Shown here piece by piece: positions 43,660 to 50,415 of a stretch of DNA of 50,863 nucleotides. This DNA comes from an uncultured Prevotella sp. GTDB taxonomy: Bacteria; Bacteroidota; Bacteroidia; Bacteroidales; Bacteroidaceae. The stretch is taken from the NCBI GenBank assembly GCA_944320675.1, contig CALUIJ010000031.1:1-50863 (forward strand), given 5' to 3'. The translations under genes were made by a program, and so were the position numbers. The notes beneath the pieces are model-generated. The model saw nothing but the letters and a program-made list of their open reading frames with translations, was not told the origin of the DNA and made no database searches. Each line of letters starts with the position of its first letter. Positions within the stretch are counted from its first letter, which is position 1.

Positions 43660-43701
43660 TTCACCTTTTTACTTTTTTACCTTTATACCTTTTTCACCCT
43701 T

Positions 43702-45204
43702 TCACCTTTTCACCCTTGAAACGATTTTTTCCCACAAGTCTGTCTTCTTATATATCACGTAGGCCGATACGGCGGCGCTAAGCAGCGTGGCCGCCGCCCC
43801 GAGCGCCACGCGCGCCCACGCTCCGCCGGCGAACGTCGCAGCGTAAGCCGCCACGCCCAACGGCACTTGCGCCGCGGCGCAGGCCACTACCTGGCGCGAC
43901 AGGCGGAAGCGGTAGCGCAGGCCGGCGTAGACTATTATCACGGCGAGGTCGAACACGTTAGACAGCAGCACGGCCACGCCCGTGCCTACCAGCCCCCAGG
44001 CGTCGAAGCCCGCCACTACGAAGCCTACCAGCCCGGCGGCCGACAGGCCCTCGACGGCCATGAAGGCCTTTGAGTGGCCCTTGGCCAGCGTGATGTAAGC
44101 CACAGGCAGCATGGCCGCGCGGGCGTACATCGACAGCACGGCCACCTGGGCCATCGGCACCACCGGGGCGAACTTGCCGCTGTAGAGCAGGGGGACGAGC
44201 AGCGGCAGCGCCGTTATCATGAACGTAAGCAGGGGTGATATGATGAGCAGCGACACTTCTATCTGGCGGTTGGCGGCCAGGTTGACGGCCCGGGGGTCGT
44301 TGTTGACGGCCGACAGGCGGGGGAAGTAGTCGGTCTCCATGGCCGAGAACACCATCCCGGCATAAGTCACCGTCATCACGAAGCCGGCGTTGTACAGGCC
44401 TACGGTGTCGAGGTCGGCGCAGTGGTTGAGGAACGACCTCACCACCATCTCGGCGCCGCTGCCGAACACGCCCGACACTATGAAGGCCACGCCGAGGCGC
44501 ACCATGGCCCCTCCGCCGGCCAGCGCGCGCCGCAGGCCGCGCAGTCCGCCCCGCCACCCGCCGAGGGGGAACATCCTCAGCGAGTACTTCATCGTCAAGG
44601 CCATGTTGGCGGCCGCCGTGAGCAGTATCACCGGCACGATGCCGCGCATGCCCAGCAACCAGTACACCGGCACGGCCACGGCGAGCGACGCCGCCACGAT
44701 GCCTATCTGCATGACGGCCAGCTCGCGCAGCCGCCGCGCGCCCTTCAGCAGGGCCGTCTCGCCGCCAGTAATGGCGAGCATGGCCACGACGGGGGCGAGG
44801 GCTGCTATCTCGAGCGCGTGGCCGTCGCCGTCGAACACGTAGCGGCCCACGGCCGGGGCCGACGCCGCGCACGCCGCGGCGCCCAGCAGGGCGGCCACGG
44901 CGCTCCACGCCCTTACGGTGCGCACGAAGGCCGATATGCGGCCCTGGTCGCCCGAGTCGACCATCTCCGACAGGTGCCTCACCGCGCTGAACGATATTCC
45001 CAAGCTCGTGGCCTGCGACATGAAGTTGACCACGGCGTTGAACAGCGACGCCAGGCCCATGCCGGCCGGGCCGAGCAGCAGGGCCACGAGCTTGTTGCGC
45101 ACAAGGCCAACGATGATGTTGAGACCCTGCACGCCGCCGAATATTCCCGTGTACTTCAGCACGTGGCCGTAACTGTTTTCGCCCTTTGAAGCGTCGTCCA
45201 TCAA
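43702..45204 (-). CDS. Polysaccharide flippase (Wzx-like O-antigen translocase)
   Basis: A protein of 500 residues with 12-14 predicted hydrophobic segments. The N-terminus GENSYGHVLKYTGIFGGVQG and the following NKLVALLLGPAGMGLASLFN are typical of O-antigen translocases of the MOP superfamily in Bacteroidetes. It flips lipid-linked oligosaccharide across the inner membrane. The neighbouring glycosyltransferases support a surface polysaccharide role. The start ATG at 45202-45204 (MMDD) is chosen; the second Met follows at once. Element E5 lies directly upstream. Confidence 0.88.
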   Translation of the reverse strand: MMDDASKGENSYGHVLKYTGIFGGVQGLNIIVGLVRNKLVALLLGPAGMGLASLFNAVVNFMSQATSLGISFSAVRHLSEMVDSGDQGRISAFVRTVRAWSAVAALLGAAACAASAPAVGRYVFDGDGHALEIAALAPVVAMLAITGGETALLKGARRLRELAVMQIGIVAASLAVAVPVYWLLGMRGIVPVILLTAAANMALTMKYSLRMFPLGGWRGGLRGLRRALAGGGAMVRLGVAFIVSGVFGSGAEMVVRSFLNHCADLDTVGLYNAGFVMTVTYAGMVFSAMETDYFPRLSAVNNDPRAVNLAANRQIEVSLLIISPLLTFMITALPLLVPLLYSGKFAPVVPMAQVAVLSMYARAAMLPVAYITLAKGHSKAFMAVEGLSAAGLVGFVVAGFDAWGLVGTGVAVLLSNVFDLAVIIVYAGLRYRFRLSRQVVACAAAQVPLGVAAYAATFAGGAWARVALGAAATLLSAAVSAYVIYKKTDLWEKIVSRVKR

Positions 45205-45235
45205 TCAACTAACGCAAAATGTCGTGAAATATTAT

Positions 45236-45488
45236 ATGAATATCCGCATTTGCCCAATGCCTTCACCCTCTTGAAAGAAGTCTGCTGCATACCGTCATTG
45301 CCTTAACGGCGATTTTCAATTCCGGGCCGGGACCCGGAATCCAGTTTATACATTCAGGTTGTTATGAATAGGTGGTTTCTGGATTCCGGGTCCCGGCCCG
45401 GAATTGAAAATCGCCGTTAAGGCAATGACGGTATGCAGCAGACTTCTTAGAATAGGATGTAGTGTATTGGGCAAATGCGGATATTCAT
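45236..45488. repeat. Long palindromic MITE-like element E5 (253 bp) with 10-bp target duplication
   Basis: ATGAATATCCGCATTTGCCC ... GGGCAAATGCGGATATTCAT termini. The flanks are a perfect direct repeat, GAAATATTAT at 45226-45235 and 45489-45498. It is E2 in reverse orientation. Compared with E2, both arms carry the same extra 22-bp block (contains CCTTAACGGCGATTTTCAAT), still perfectly complementary. Confidence 0.9.
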
Positions 45489-45531
45489 GAAATATTATCT
45501 TACGGCCGCAGTTGTTGCGCCGCCACGGCCG

Positions 45532-46743
45532 TCACAACGACCTTATTATCTTGCTGTTGGCGCGGTCGACGACGCTCGTGTCGAGCGAGGCCAGGTATAT
45601 GCGCGTGGTCTTCTCGGAGTCGTGGCCCATGCCCTCGCTGATCACCGCCAAGGGTATGTTCTTGCTCCTGGCTATGCTCGCCCAGGCGTGGCGGGCGCAA
45701 TACATGGTCAGCCTCGCCTCAATCCCCGCGGCGGCGGCCACCAGCTTCAGGGCCTTGTTGACGCTGTTCATCGTGTTGCGGTACTGGCGGCGCGCGTCGC
45801 TGCCGGGCCGGGTTATTATAGGCAGCAGGTAAGGCCCGGGCGCGCGGCCGCCGTACTTCGCCGCGATGTCGGCCATGCACTTCTCCCACTTCACGGTGAG
45901 CGCCTGCCCCGTCTTGCGGCGGCGGTATACGAGCGTGCCGCAGGCTACGTCGGTCTTCCTCAGGAAGGCCATGTCGACGAACGACATGCCGCGCGTGTAG
46001 AAGCTGAACATGAACATGTCGCGGGCGAAGTCGAGGGCCGGGCGCCCCGCGAGGTCGAGCTGCTTGAGCCGCCTGACGGCCGCCAGCGGCAGGGCGCGCT
46101 TCACCGTCTTGTCGACGCCGGTGTAGACGCGGGCGAAGGGGTGGCGCTGGGCCGTAAGCCCTTTCACGACGGCGCGGTTGTAGACGGCCCTGAGTATGCG
46201 CATGTAGAACGACACGGTGTTGGGGCAGAGGCCGGCCGACCTCATCCACGACTCGTAAAGCTCGGCCAGGTCGCCGTCAACGTCGTCGAGCGGCACGTCG
46301 CGCCCGCCGCTGAACTTCATGAAGCTGCTCAGCGCCGACGAGTAGGTCTCGGCGGTGCGCATGCGCCCGAGGCGGCGCAGGCGGCTTATCACGGCCTGCA
46401 TGAACTGCAGCAGCGACGGGCCCGCGCCGCCCCGGGCGAACTCGGCCACCACGTCGTCGGCCGTATATCCGCCGGGCCGGCCGTCGCAGCGCGCCACGAT
46501 AATCCTGAGCCGCCGCAAGTCCCACCTTACGCCCTCGATCGCCGACTCTACGTAATCACGGCGCGCGGCGCTCCCGCCACGGCCGTGCACCACGGCCGAG
46601 GCGGCCCCGTCCCACTCGTCCCCGAGCAGGCGCCACCTTGTCTTCACCTGGCGCACCGTGCGGTTGTGTATCACCTGGTAATACACCGCGCCCTCCTTGC
46701 CGCCTACTGACGACGGCCTGAACTTAACTTTAACTGTTGCCAT
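45532..46743 (-). CDS. Tyrosine recombinase (site-specific integrase) with arm-binding domain
   Basis: A protein of 403 residues. The N-terminal ~95 residues are the Bacteroidetes-type arm domain (MATVKVKFRP, VYYQVIHNRTVRQVKTRW). A SAM-like core-binding domain (about 105-200) and a catalytic domain (about 215-400) follow. Active-site pieces: FYTRGMSFVDMAFLRK (box I region), YRRRKTGQALTVKW (Lys), CARHAWASIA (Arg-His), GMGHDS and IYLASL (Tyr). It appears intact. No 29-bp repeat or promoter-inversion architecture is visible next to it, so its target is unknown. It is flanked by E5 and E6. Alternatives: an orphan integrase left by a lost element, or an invertase acting elsewhere. Confidence 0.9.
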   Translation of the reverse strand: MATVKVKFRPSSVGGKEGAVYYQVIHNRTVRQVKTRWRLLGDEWDGAASAVVHGRGGSAARRDYVESAIEGVRWDLRRLRIIVARCDGRPGGYTADDVVAEFARGGAGPSLLQFMQAVISRLRRLGRMRTAETYSSALSSFMKFSGGRDVPLDDVDGDLAELYESWMRSAGLCPNTVSFYMRILRAVYNRAVVKGLTAQRHPFARVYTGVDKTVKRALPLAAVRRLKQLDLAGRPALDFARDMFMFSFYTRGMSFVDMAFLRKTDVACGTLVYRRRKTGQALTVKWEKCMADIAAKYGGRAPGPYLLPIITRPGSDARRQYRNTMNSVNKALKLVAAAAGIEARLTMYCARHAWASIARSKNIPLAVISEGMGHDSEKTTRIYLASLDTSVVDRANSKIIRSL

Positions 46744-46796
46744 AATCTCTGTGTTGTTTTAGAATCCGTTTCTTAATTCTCGTCAGGAACATAATG

Positions 46797-47035
46797 TAAC
46801 GTCAGTCCGGTATAAGAATAATATAATCATTCTAAAAACAAATTGCACCATCCTAAACCGTAGGAAGTCTGTGGCATACCGTCATTCCGGGCTTAGACCC
46901 GGAATCCAGGAAACATTCATTTATAATAACGAGGCTGTATACACTGGATTCCGGGTCTAAGCCCGGAATGACGGTATGCCACAGACTTCCTACGGTTTAG
47001 GATGGATTACTTTCCATCATGCCGGACTGACGTTA
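46797..47035. repeat. Long palindromic element E6 (239 bp), different terminal sequence
   Basis: Termini TAACGTCAGTCCGGTAT ... ATGCCGGACTGACGTTA. Inner arms are CATCCTAAACCGTAGGAAGT / complement and CGTCATTCCGGGCTTAGACC / complement. It shares the core with E1-E5 but has other ends. Fragments of this type occur at 33053, 34872 and 43532. Confidence 0.85.
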
Positions 47036-47235
47036 ATGCAAACGTCAGCCCGCCGTCAATAATGGCGTGTCAAATTCATTGGGCCGTCAGCAGCCATGCC
47101 CGCTTCACCCGCCGCGGCCGGCGGGCGGTTGCCTGCGTTGCGGCAACTTGGCGTTCCGGCGCAAAATGCTTACAACCGGCCGCCGGCGCTTGCCGGCGTG
47201 CGGGTCGTAAACCGTAACATGTGCTTCAGCCGGAT
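47036..47235. other. Gene-free GC-rich spacer
   Basis: About 200 nt with GCCGGCG/CGCCGGC-like words (CGCCGCGGCCGGCGGGCGG, GGCCGCCGGCGCTTGCCGGC) that form local hairpins. I see no gene or promoter in it. Confidence 0.4.
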
Positions 47236-47287
47236 AAAAAAACACCTTTCACCCCGCAAAAGGATTGCTTTTGCGGGGTGAAAGGTG
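47236..47287 (-). terminator. Strong intrinsic terminator of the PorT-like gene
   Basis: A perfect 20-bp stem: CACCTTTCACCCCGCAAAAG (47243-47262) with its complement at 47268-47287 around a 5-nt loop. On the minus strand it is followed by seven T. It lies 78 nt beyond the stop at 47365. Confidence 0.9.
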
Positions 47288-47364
47288 TGGGGTGCGTCGG
47301 GCAGTCTGCGGCGCGGGGGCGCACGGCTGCCGCCGGCCGGCCCGTTACGGGGCGCGGCGCGGCC

Positions 47365-48072
47365 TTAGAAGTTCACTCCGAAGTTGAGCGACAGGCTGCG
47401 GTTGTGCGACGTGTCGAACATGTCGTGGCAGATGTTCGACAGGCCGAGGTCGAAGGCGAGGTCGAGGTAGAATATGTCGTAGCCCACGCCGCAGCCGAAG
47501 CGCAGTCCGCCGTCGAACCGCTGGAAGGCCTCGTCGGAGAACGAGCTGAACGCCTGGCGCTGCTCGTAGTTCTTCACCTTGCCGCCCACGCCGCATGCCA
47601 GGTAGCCGCCGAAGTAGGGCTGCACGGTGAAGTGGCCGTCGACGTCGTAGATGTATTTCAGCACGATCGGCACCTCAAGGTAGTTGAGGTCGTAAGTCAT
47701 CTTCTTGCGCTCGCCCTGGAAGTCGGTCACCTTCTTCTTGCCGCCCTTCTCGGTGTAGGCCAGTCCCGTCTCGATGTAGAGCGGCATTTCCGTGGTGAGC
47801 GGTATGCCGAGCAGCACGGCGATGTTGAGCCCCGTCTGCCAGTTGCCGCCGTCGAGGCTCTCGTCGTCGGAATTCACTTTTGAGAACGACGGGCCTATGC
47901 GCAGCCCGTAGTACATCTCGCCCGTGTCATACCATCCGCCGCCGCGGTTGCCGTAGCCGTAGTCGAGGCGGCCCGACGAGTGGCTGTAATATCTGCTGTT
48001 GCAATAGCTTTGCGCCGACGCGGGCAGCAGGAAGGCCGCGGCGAGGAGCGCGAGTGTGATAAGTCGTTTCAT
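47365..48072 (-). CDS. PorT-family outer-membrane beta-barrel protein
   Basis: A protein of 235 residues from the ATG at 48070-48072. The signal peptide is LALLAAAFLLPASAQ. The Gly/Tyr-rich linker (SSGRLDYGYGNRGGGWYD) precedes a barrel starting YYGLRIGPSFSKVN and including LYIETGLAYTEKGGKKK, YLEVPIVLKYIYD, GYLACGVGGKVKN and the terminal LSLNFGVNF. This is the usual PorT/outer-membrane beta-barrel layout, with the L-E-V-P strand diagnostic. Specific function unknown. Monocistronic: own terminator, divergent from MarC. Confidence 0.88.
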   Translation of the reverse strand: MKRLITLALLAAAFLLPASAQSYCNSRYYSHSSGRLDYGYGNRGGGWYDTGEMYYGLRIGPSFSKVNSDDESLDGGNWQTGLNIAVLLGIPLTTEMPLYIETGLAYTEKGGKKKVTDFQGERKKMTYDLNYLEVPIVLKYIYDVDGHFTVQPYFGGYLACGVGGKVKNYEQRQAFSSFSDEAFQRFDGGLRFGCGVGYDIFYLDLAFDLGLSNICHDMFDTSHNRSLSLNFGVNF

Positions 48073-48177
48073 GATGATAGTCGTTTTAATATGTTTTACG
48101 CTTGCAAAGGAACGAAAAATAATTGACAAACCCAAAGGAAATGCCCTAAAATCAATAGGGAAAACCCTTTGGGAGCG

Positions 48178-48270
48178 AAGAGTTAAGAGTGGAGGGTGAA
48201 GAATCCGAATGCTTGGAAACCTTTACGCAGCATTTGGATTTTTCACTATTCACTTTCCACTTTTCACTTT
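48178..48270. repeat. GAGTGGAGGGTGAAG / CACTTTCCACTTTTCAC hairpin tract
   Basis: GTGAAGAATCCGAATGCTT and AGCATTTGGATTTTTCAC pair imperfectly around a short loop, embedded in GTGAA-type words. It lies between the divergent PorT-like and marC genes. Confidence 0.5.
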
Positions 48271-48276
48271 TATTTG

Positions 48277-48284
48277 TATTTTTG
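48277..48284 (+). promoter_or_regulatory. -7 element of the MarC-family gene
   Basis: TATTTTTG, 16 nt before the ATG, giving a very short leader. The -33 position lies in the TTTTCACTTTTATTT tract without a clean TTTG. Confidence 0.55.
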
Positions 48285-48300
48285 CAAAAAAATAAAGACT

Positions 48301-48945
48301 ATGGATACATTATTACCCTACGCACTGCTGTGCCTTACGTCAATCTTCACCCTGGCCAACCCGCTGGGCACGATGCCCGTGTTCCTCACCATGACCCAGG
48401 GCCTTAGCGACGCGCAACGCCGCTCGATAGTGAAGCGCGCCACGATCACCGCCTTCGTCATCCTCATCGTGTTCACTTTCGCCGGGCAGTTCATCTTCAA
48501 GTTCTTCGGCATATCCACCAACGGGTTCCGCATAGCCGGCGGCGTGATAATCTTCAAGATAGGATACGACATGCTGCAGGCGCGCTACACCCACGTGAAG
48601 CTGAAGGACAACGAGATAAAGACCTACGCCGACGACATATCGATAACGCCGCTCGGCATACCCATGCTCTGCGGCCCCGGCGCGATAGCCAACGCCATCG
48701 TGCTGATGAGCGACGCCCACACCGTAACGATGAAAGGCGTGCTCGTGGGCTCGATAGCCTTCATCTACATCCTTACCTACTTCATACTGCGCGCCTCGAC
48801 GCGCCTCGTCGGCGTGCTCGGCGAGACGGGCAACAACGTCATGATGCGCCTGATGGGCCTGCTGCTGATGGTCATCGCCGTTGAATGCTTCGTGGGCGGC
48901 ATGAAGCCCATACTCGTCGACGTGCTGAGGGAAGGGATGGGTTAA
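48301..48945 (+). CDS. MarC-family integral membrane protein
   Basis: A protein of 214 residues from the ATG at 48301; the longer frame starts in the low-complexity tract. Six hydrophobic helices are present. Family motifs: LANPLGTMPVFLTMTQGLS near the N-terminus, GFRIAGGVIIFKIGYDML, ITPLGIPMLCGPGAIANAI in the middle and GLLLMVIAVECFVGGMK at the end. MarC proteins are inner-membrane proteins of unknown transport function; the original link to multiple antibiotic resistance in E. coli was not confirmed. Single gene. Confidence 0.92.
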   Translation: MDTLLPYALLCLTSIFTLANPLGTMPVFLTMTQGLSDAQRRSIVKRATITAFVILIVFTFAGQFIFKFFGISTNGFRIAGGVIIFKIGYDMLQARYTHVKLKDNEIKTYADDISITPLGIPMLCGPGAIANAIVLMSDAHTVTMKGVLVGSIAFIYILTYFILRASTRLVGVLGETGNNVMMRLMGLLLMVIAVECFVGGMKPILVDVLREGMG

Positions 48946-48951
48946 TTCATA

Positions 48952-49032
48952 ATTCATAATGCACAATAGGCTGCGCATAGGAGCAGGCAGGCACACCTTC
49001 AATCCATGCGCAGCCTATTGTGCATTATGAAT
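48952..49032. repeat. 27-bp perfect inverted repeat downstream of the MarC gene
   Basis: The arms at 48952-48978 and 49006-49032 are exact complements (ATTCATAATGCACAATAGGC plus seven more bases) around a 27-nt loop. No T-tract follows, so it is a large hairpin rather than a classical terminator. The word ATTCATAATGCA also occurs at 33140-33164 in the other orientation. Confidence 0.85.
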
Positions 49033-49070
49033 TGTGCATTATGAATTAATTAAGTTTTTAGCAAAAATTC

Positions 49071-49102
49071 TTTGCATTTATAAAAAAATATTCCTATATT
49101 TG
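49071..49102 (+). promoter_or_regulatory. Promoter of the YD-repeat protein gene
   Basis: TTTG (49071-49074), 20 nt, TATATTTG (49095-49102). The ATG at 49168 is 65 nt further on, leaving a leader of about 58 nt. Confidence 0.8.
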
Positions 49103-49167
49103 CATCGGAATGTAACGGCATTCCACCGTTAACAACATGTCTAACTCTTAATAAAAAAGGAATTATC

Positions 49168-50340
49168 ATGAAAAAGAATTACATCTTACTGCCGCTGGTA
49201 GCGGCGTTAATGTCGGCACAGGCCGTGAAAGCGGACGGATACGAGTACAAGCTCGTGTCGGTGAAATCGAAATACGCCACCGAATACTACAACTATATCT
49301 ACGACGAGCAGAACGGCCGGCTGGACAGCGCAGCGCACTACTCTGAGAGCGACGGCTACGTGTACGACTGCACCACCAAGTACGAGTACGACGCCGACGG
49401 CAACGAGATACTCGAGAAAGGATACCAGAAGTTCGACGGCGACGACTTCTACACCTACTCCACGCAGATACACTACACTTACGACGAGCAGGGCCGCCTG
49501 GCCAGCCGCACCAACTACAACCTCGACTTCGACAGGGTGAACTTCAGCCTCGGCGGCGTGTACGAGTACGTCTACGAAGACGGCCGCCTCGTGAAGCGTA
49601 ACTCATACTGGGACCTGGAGCGCACCAACAAGTTCGAGGAAATGGTCTACACCTACGACGAACAAGGCCGCCTGGCCGAGGAAGCGGCCTACTCGGCATT
49701 CTTCACCGACGAAATGACGTTCTCGAGCGGCATCAGGTACGTTTACGACGACCAGGACCGCGTAATCGAGAAGATAACCCTCATGGGCGACTTCTACACG
49801 GGCGAGCCGATGCCGGCCGGGGGCGAGGCGTTCACATACGACGAAGCCGGCAACCTCGTGAAATGGGTGAAGTACAGCGACACGCAGGACGACGTAACAC
49901 AGTCGGAAACGTACACGCACGACACGTCGATAGCCACGGCCGAGACGCTCTTCCCCGTTGAGAACGAATGGGACGGCACGGCATATCTCAACTCGAAAAA
50001 CGCCGTGGTTTCAGACACCATCTACACCTCCGACTGGTTCACGGGCGAACTCGGACTGTACGACGTGCTCGAAATGGAATACTCGCCCATCGTGGCCACA
50101 GGCGTAGGCCGGATACGCGCCGCGGCCGTAGGGACGATGCAGGTGGCCTCGTACGACGGCGGTACGGTGAGACTCACGGGCGTGGCCGACAACGAGCCGG
50201 TGCGCGTGTACAGCCCGGCCGGGCTCATGATGCAGTCGAAGGGATACAACCCGCAAGACGGCCTCGACATAAGCGGCCTGCCTGCAGGGGCATACATTAT
50301 ATCAACGGAACAAGGCTCGGTGAAAATATATAAGAAGTAA
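49168..50340 (+). CDS. Secreted YD-repeat protein with T9SS-like tail
   Basis: A protein of 390 residues. The signal peptide is LPLVAALMSAQAVKADG. The central part is a series of YD-type repeats about 35-50 residues apart: YEYDADGNEI, YTYDEQGRLA (twice), YEYVYEDGRLV, YVYDDQDRVI and FTYDEAGNLV, as in Rhs/YD-repeat shells but far shorter than toxin-carrying Rhs proteins. No C-terminal toxin domain follows. Instead the end is VRVYSPAGLMMQSKGY ... GLPAGAYIIST ... VKIYKK, a sorting-type tail. Likely a cell-surface or secreted structural protein. Own promoter and terminator. Confidence 0.85.
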   Translation: MKKNYILLPLVAALMSAQAVKADGYEYKLVSVKSKYATEYYNYIYDEQNGRLDSAAHYSESDGYVYDCTTKYEYDADGNEILEKGYQKFDGDDFYTYSTQIHYTYDEQGRLASRTNYNLDFDRVNFSLGGVYEYVYEDGRLVKRNSYWDLERTNKFEEMVYTYDEQGRLAEEAAYSAFFTDEMTFSSGIRYVYDDQDRVIEKITLMGDFYTGEPMPAGGEAFTYDEAGNLVKWVKYSDTQDDVTQSETYTHDTSIATAETLFPVENEWDGTAYLNSKNAVVSDTIYTSDWFTGELGLYDVLEMEYSPIVATGVGRIRAAAVGTMQVASYDGGTVRLTGVADNEPVRVYSPAGLMMQSKGYNPQDGLDISGLPAGAYIISTEQGSVKIYKK

Positions 50341-50415
50341 ATGAAAAGGTGAAGAGGTGAAGAGTTGAAAAGGTGAAGAAGCAAAAAAACTTCTTCACCT
50401 CTTCACCTTTTCAAC
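50341..50415. terminator. Terminator between the convergent YD-repeat and TrmH-family genes
   Basis: AGGTGAAGAAG (50371-50381) pairs perfectly with CTTCTTCACCT (50390-50400) around an A-rich loop. An alternative longer pairing uses AAAAGGTGAAGAGGTGAAG (50344-50362) with the tract at 50395-50413. All arms consist of GTGAAGA words, and the right part overlaps the stop of the minus-strand gene. Confidence 0.65.

Noticed and set aside
42073-45208. Long ORFs opposite the GT4 gene (42073-43656) and overlapping the flippase frame (43958-45208)
   Set aside because: Low-complexity Arg/Gly/Ala/His content, overlap with genes that carry clear family motifs.
45475-46710. 411-codon plus-strand ORF opposite the second recombinase
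   Set aside because: Shadow frame; the minus strand has all recombinase active-site motifs.
48952-49032. Invertible promoter in the 27-bp inverted repeat after the MarC gene
   Set aside because: The loop is only 27 nt and contains no -7/-33 elements; a hairpin in the 3' region is the simpler reading.
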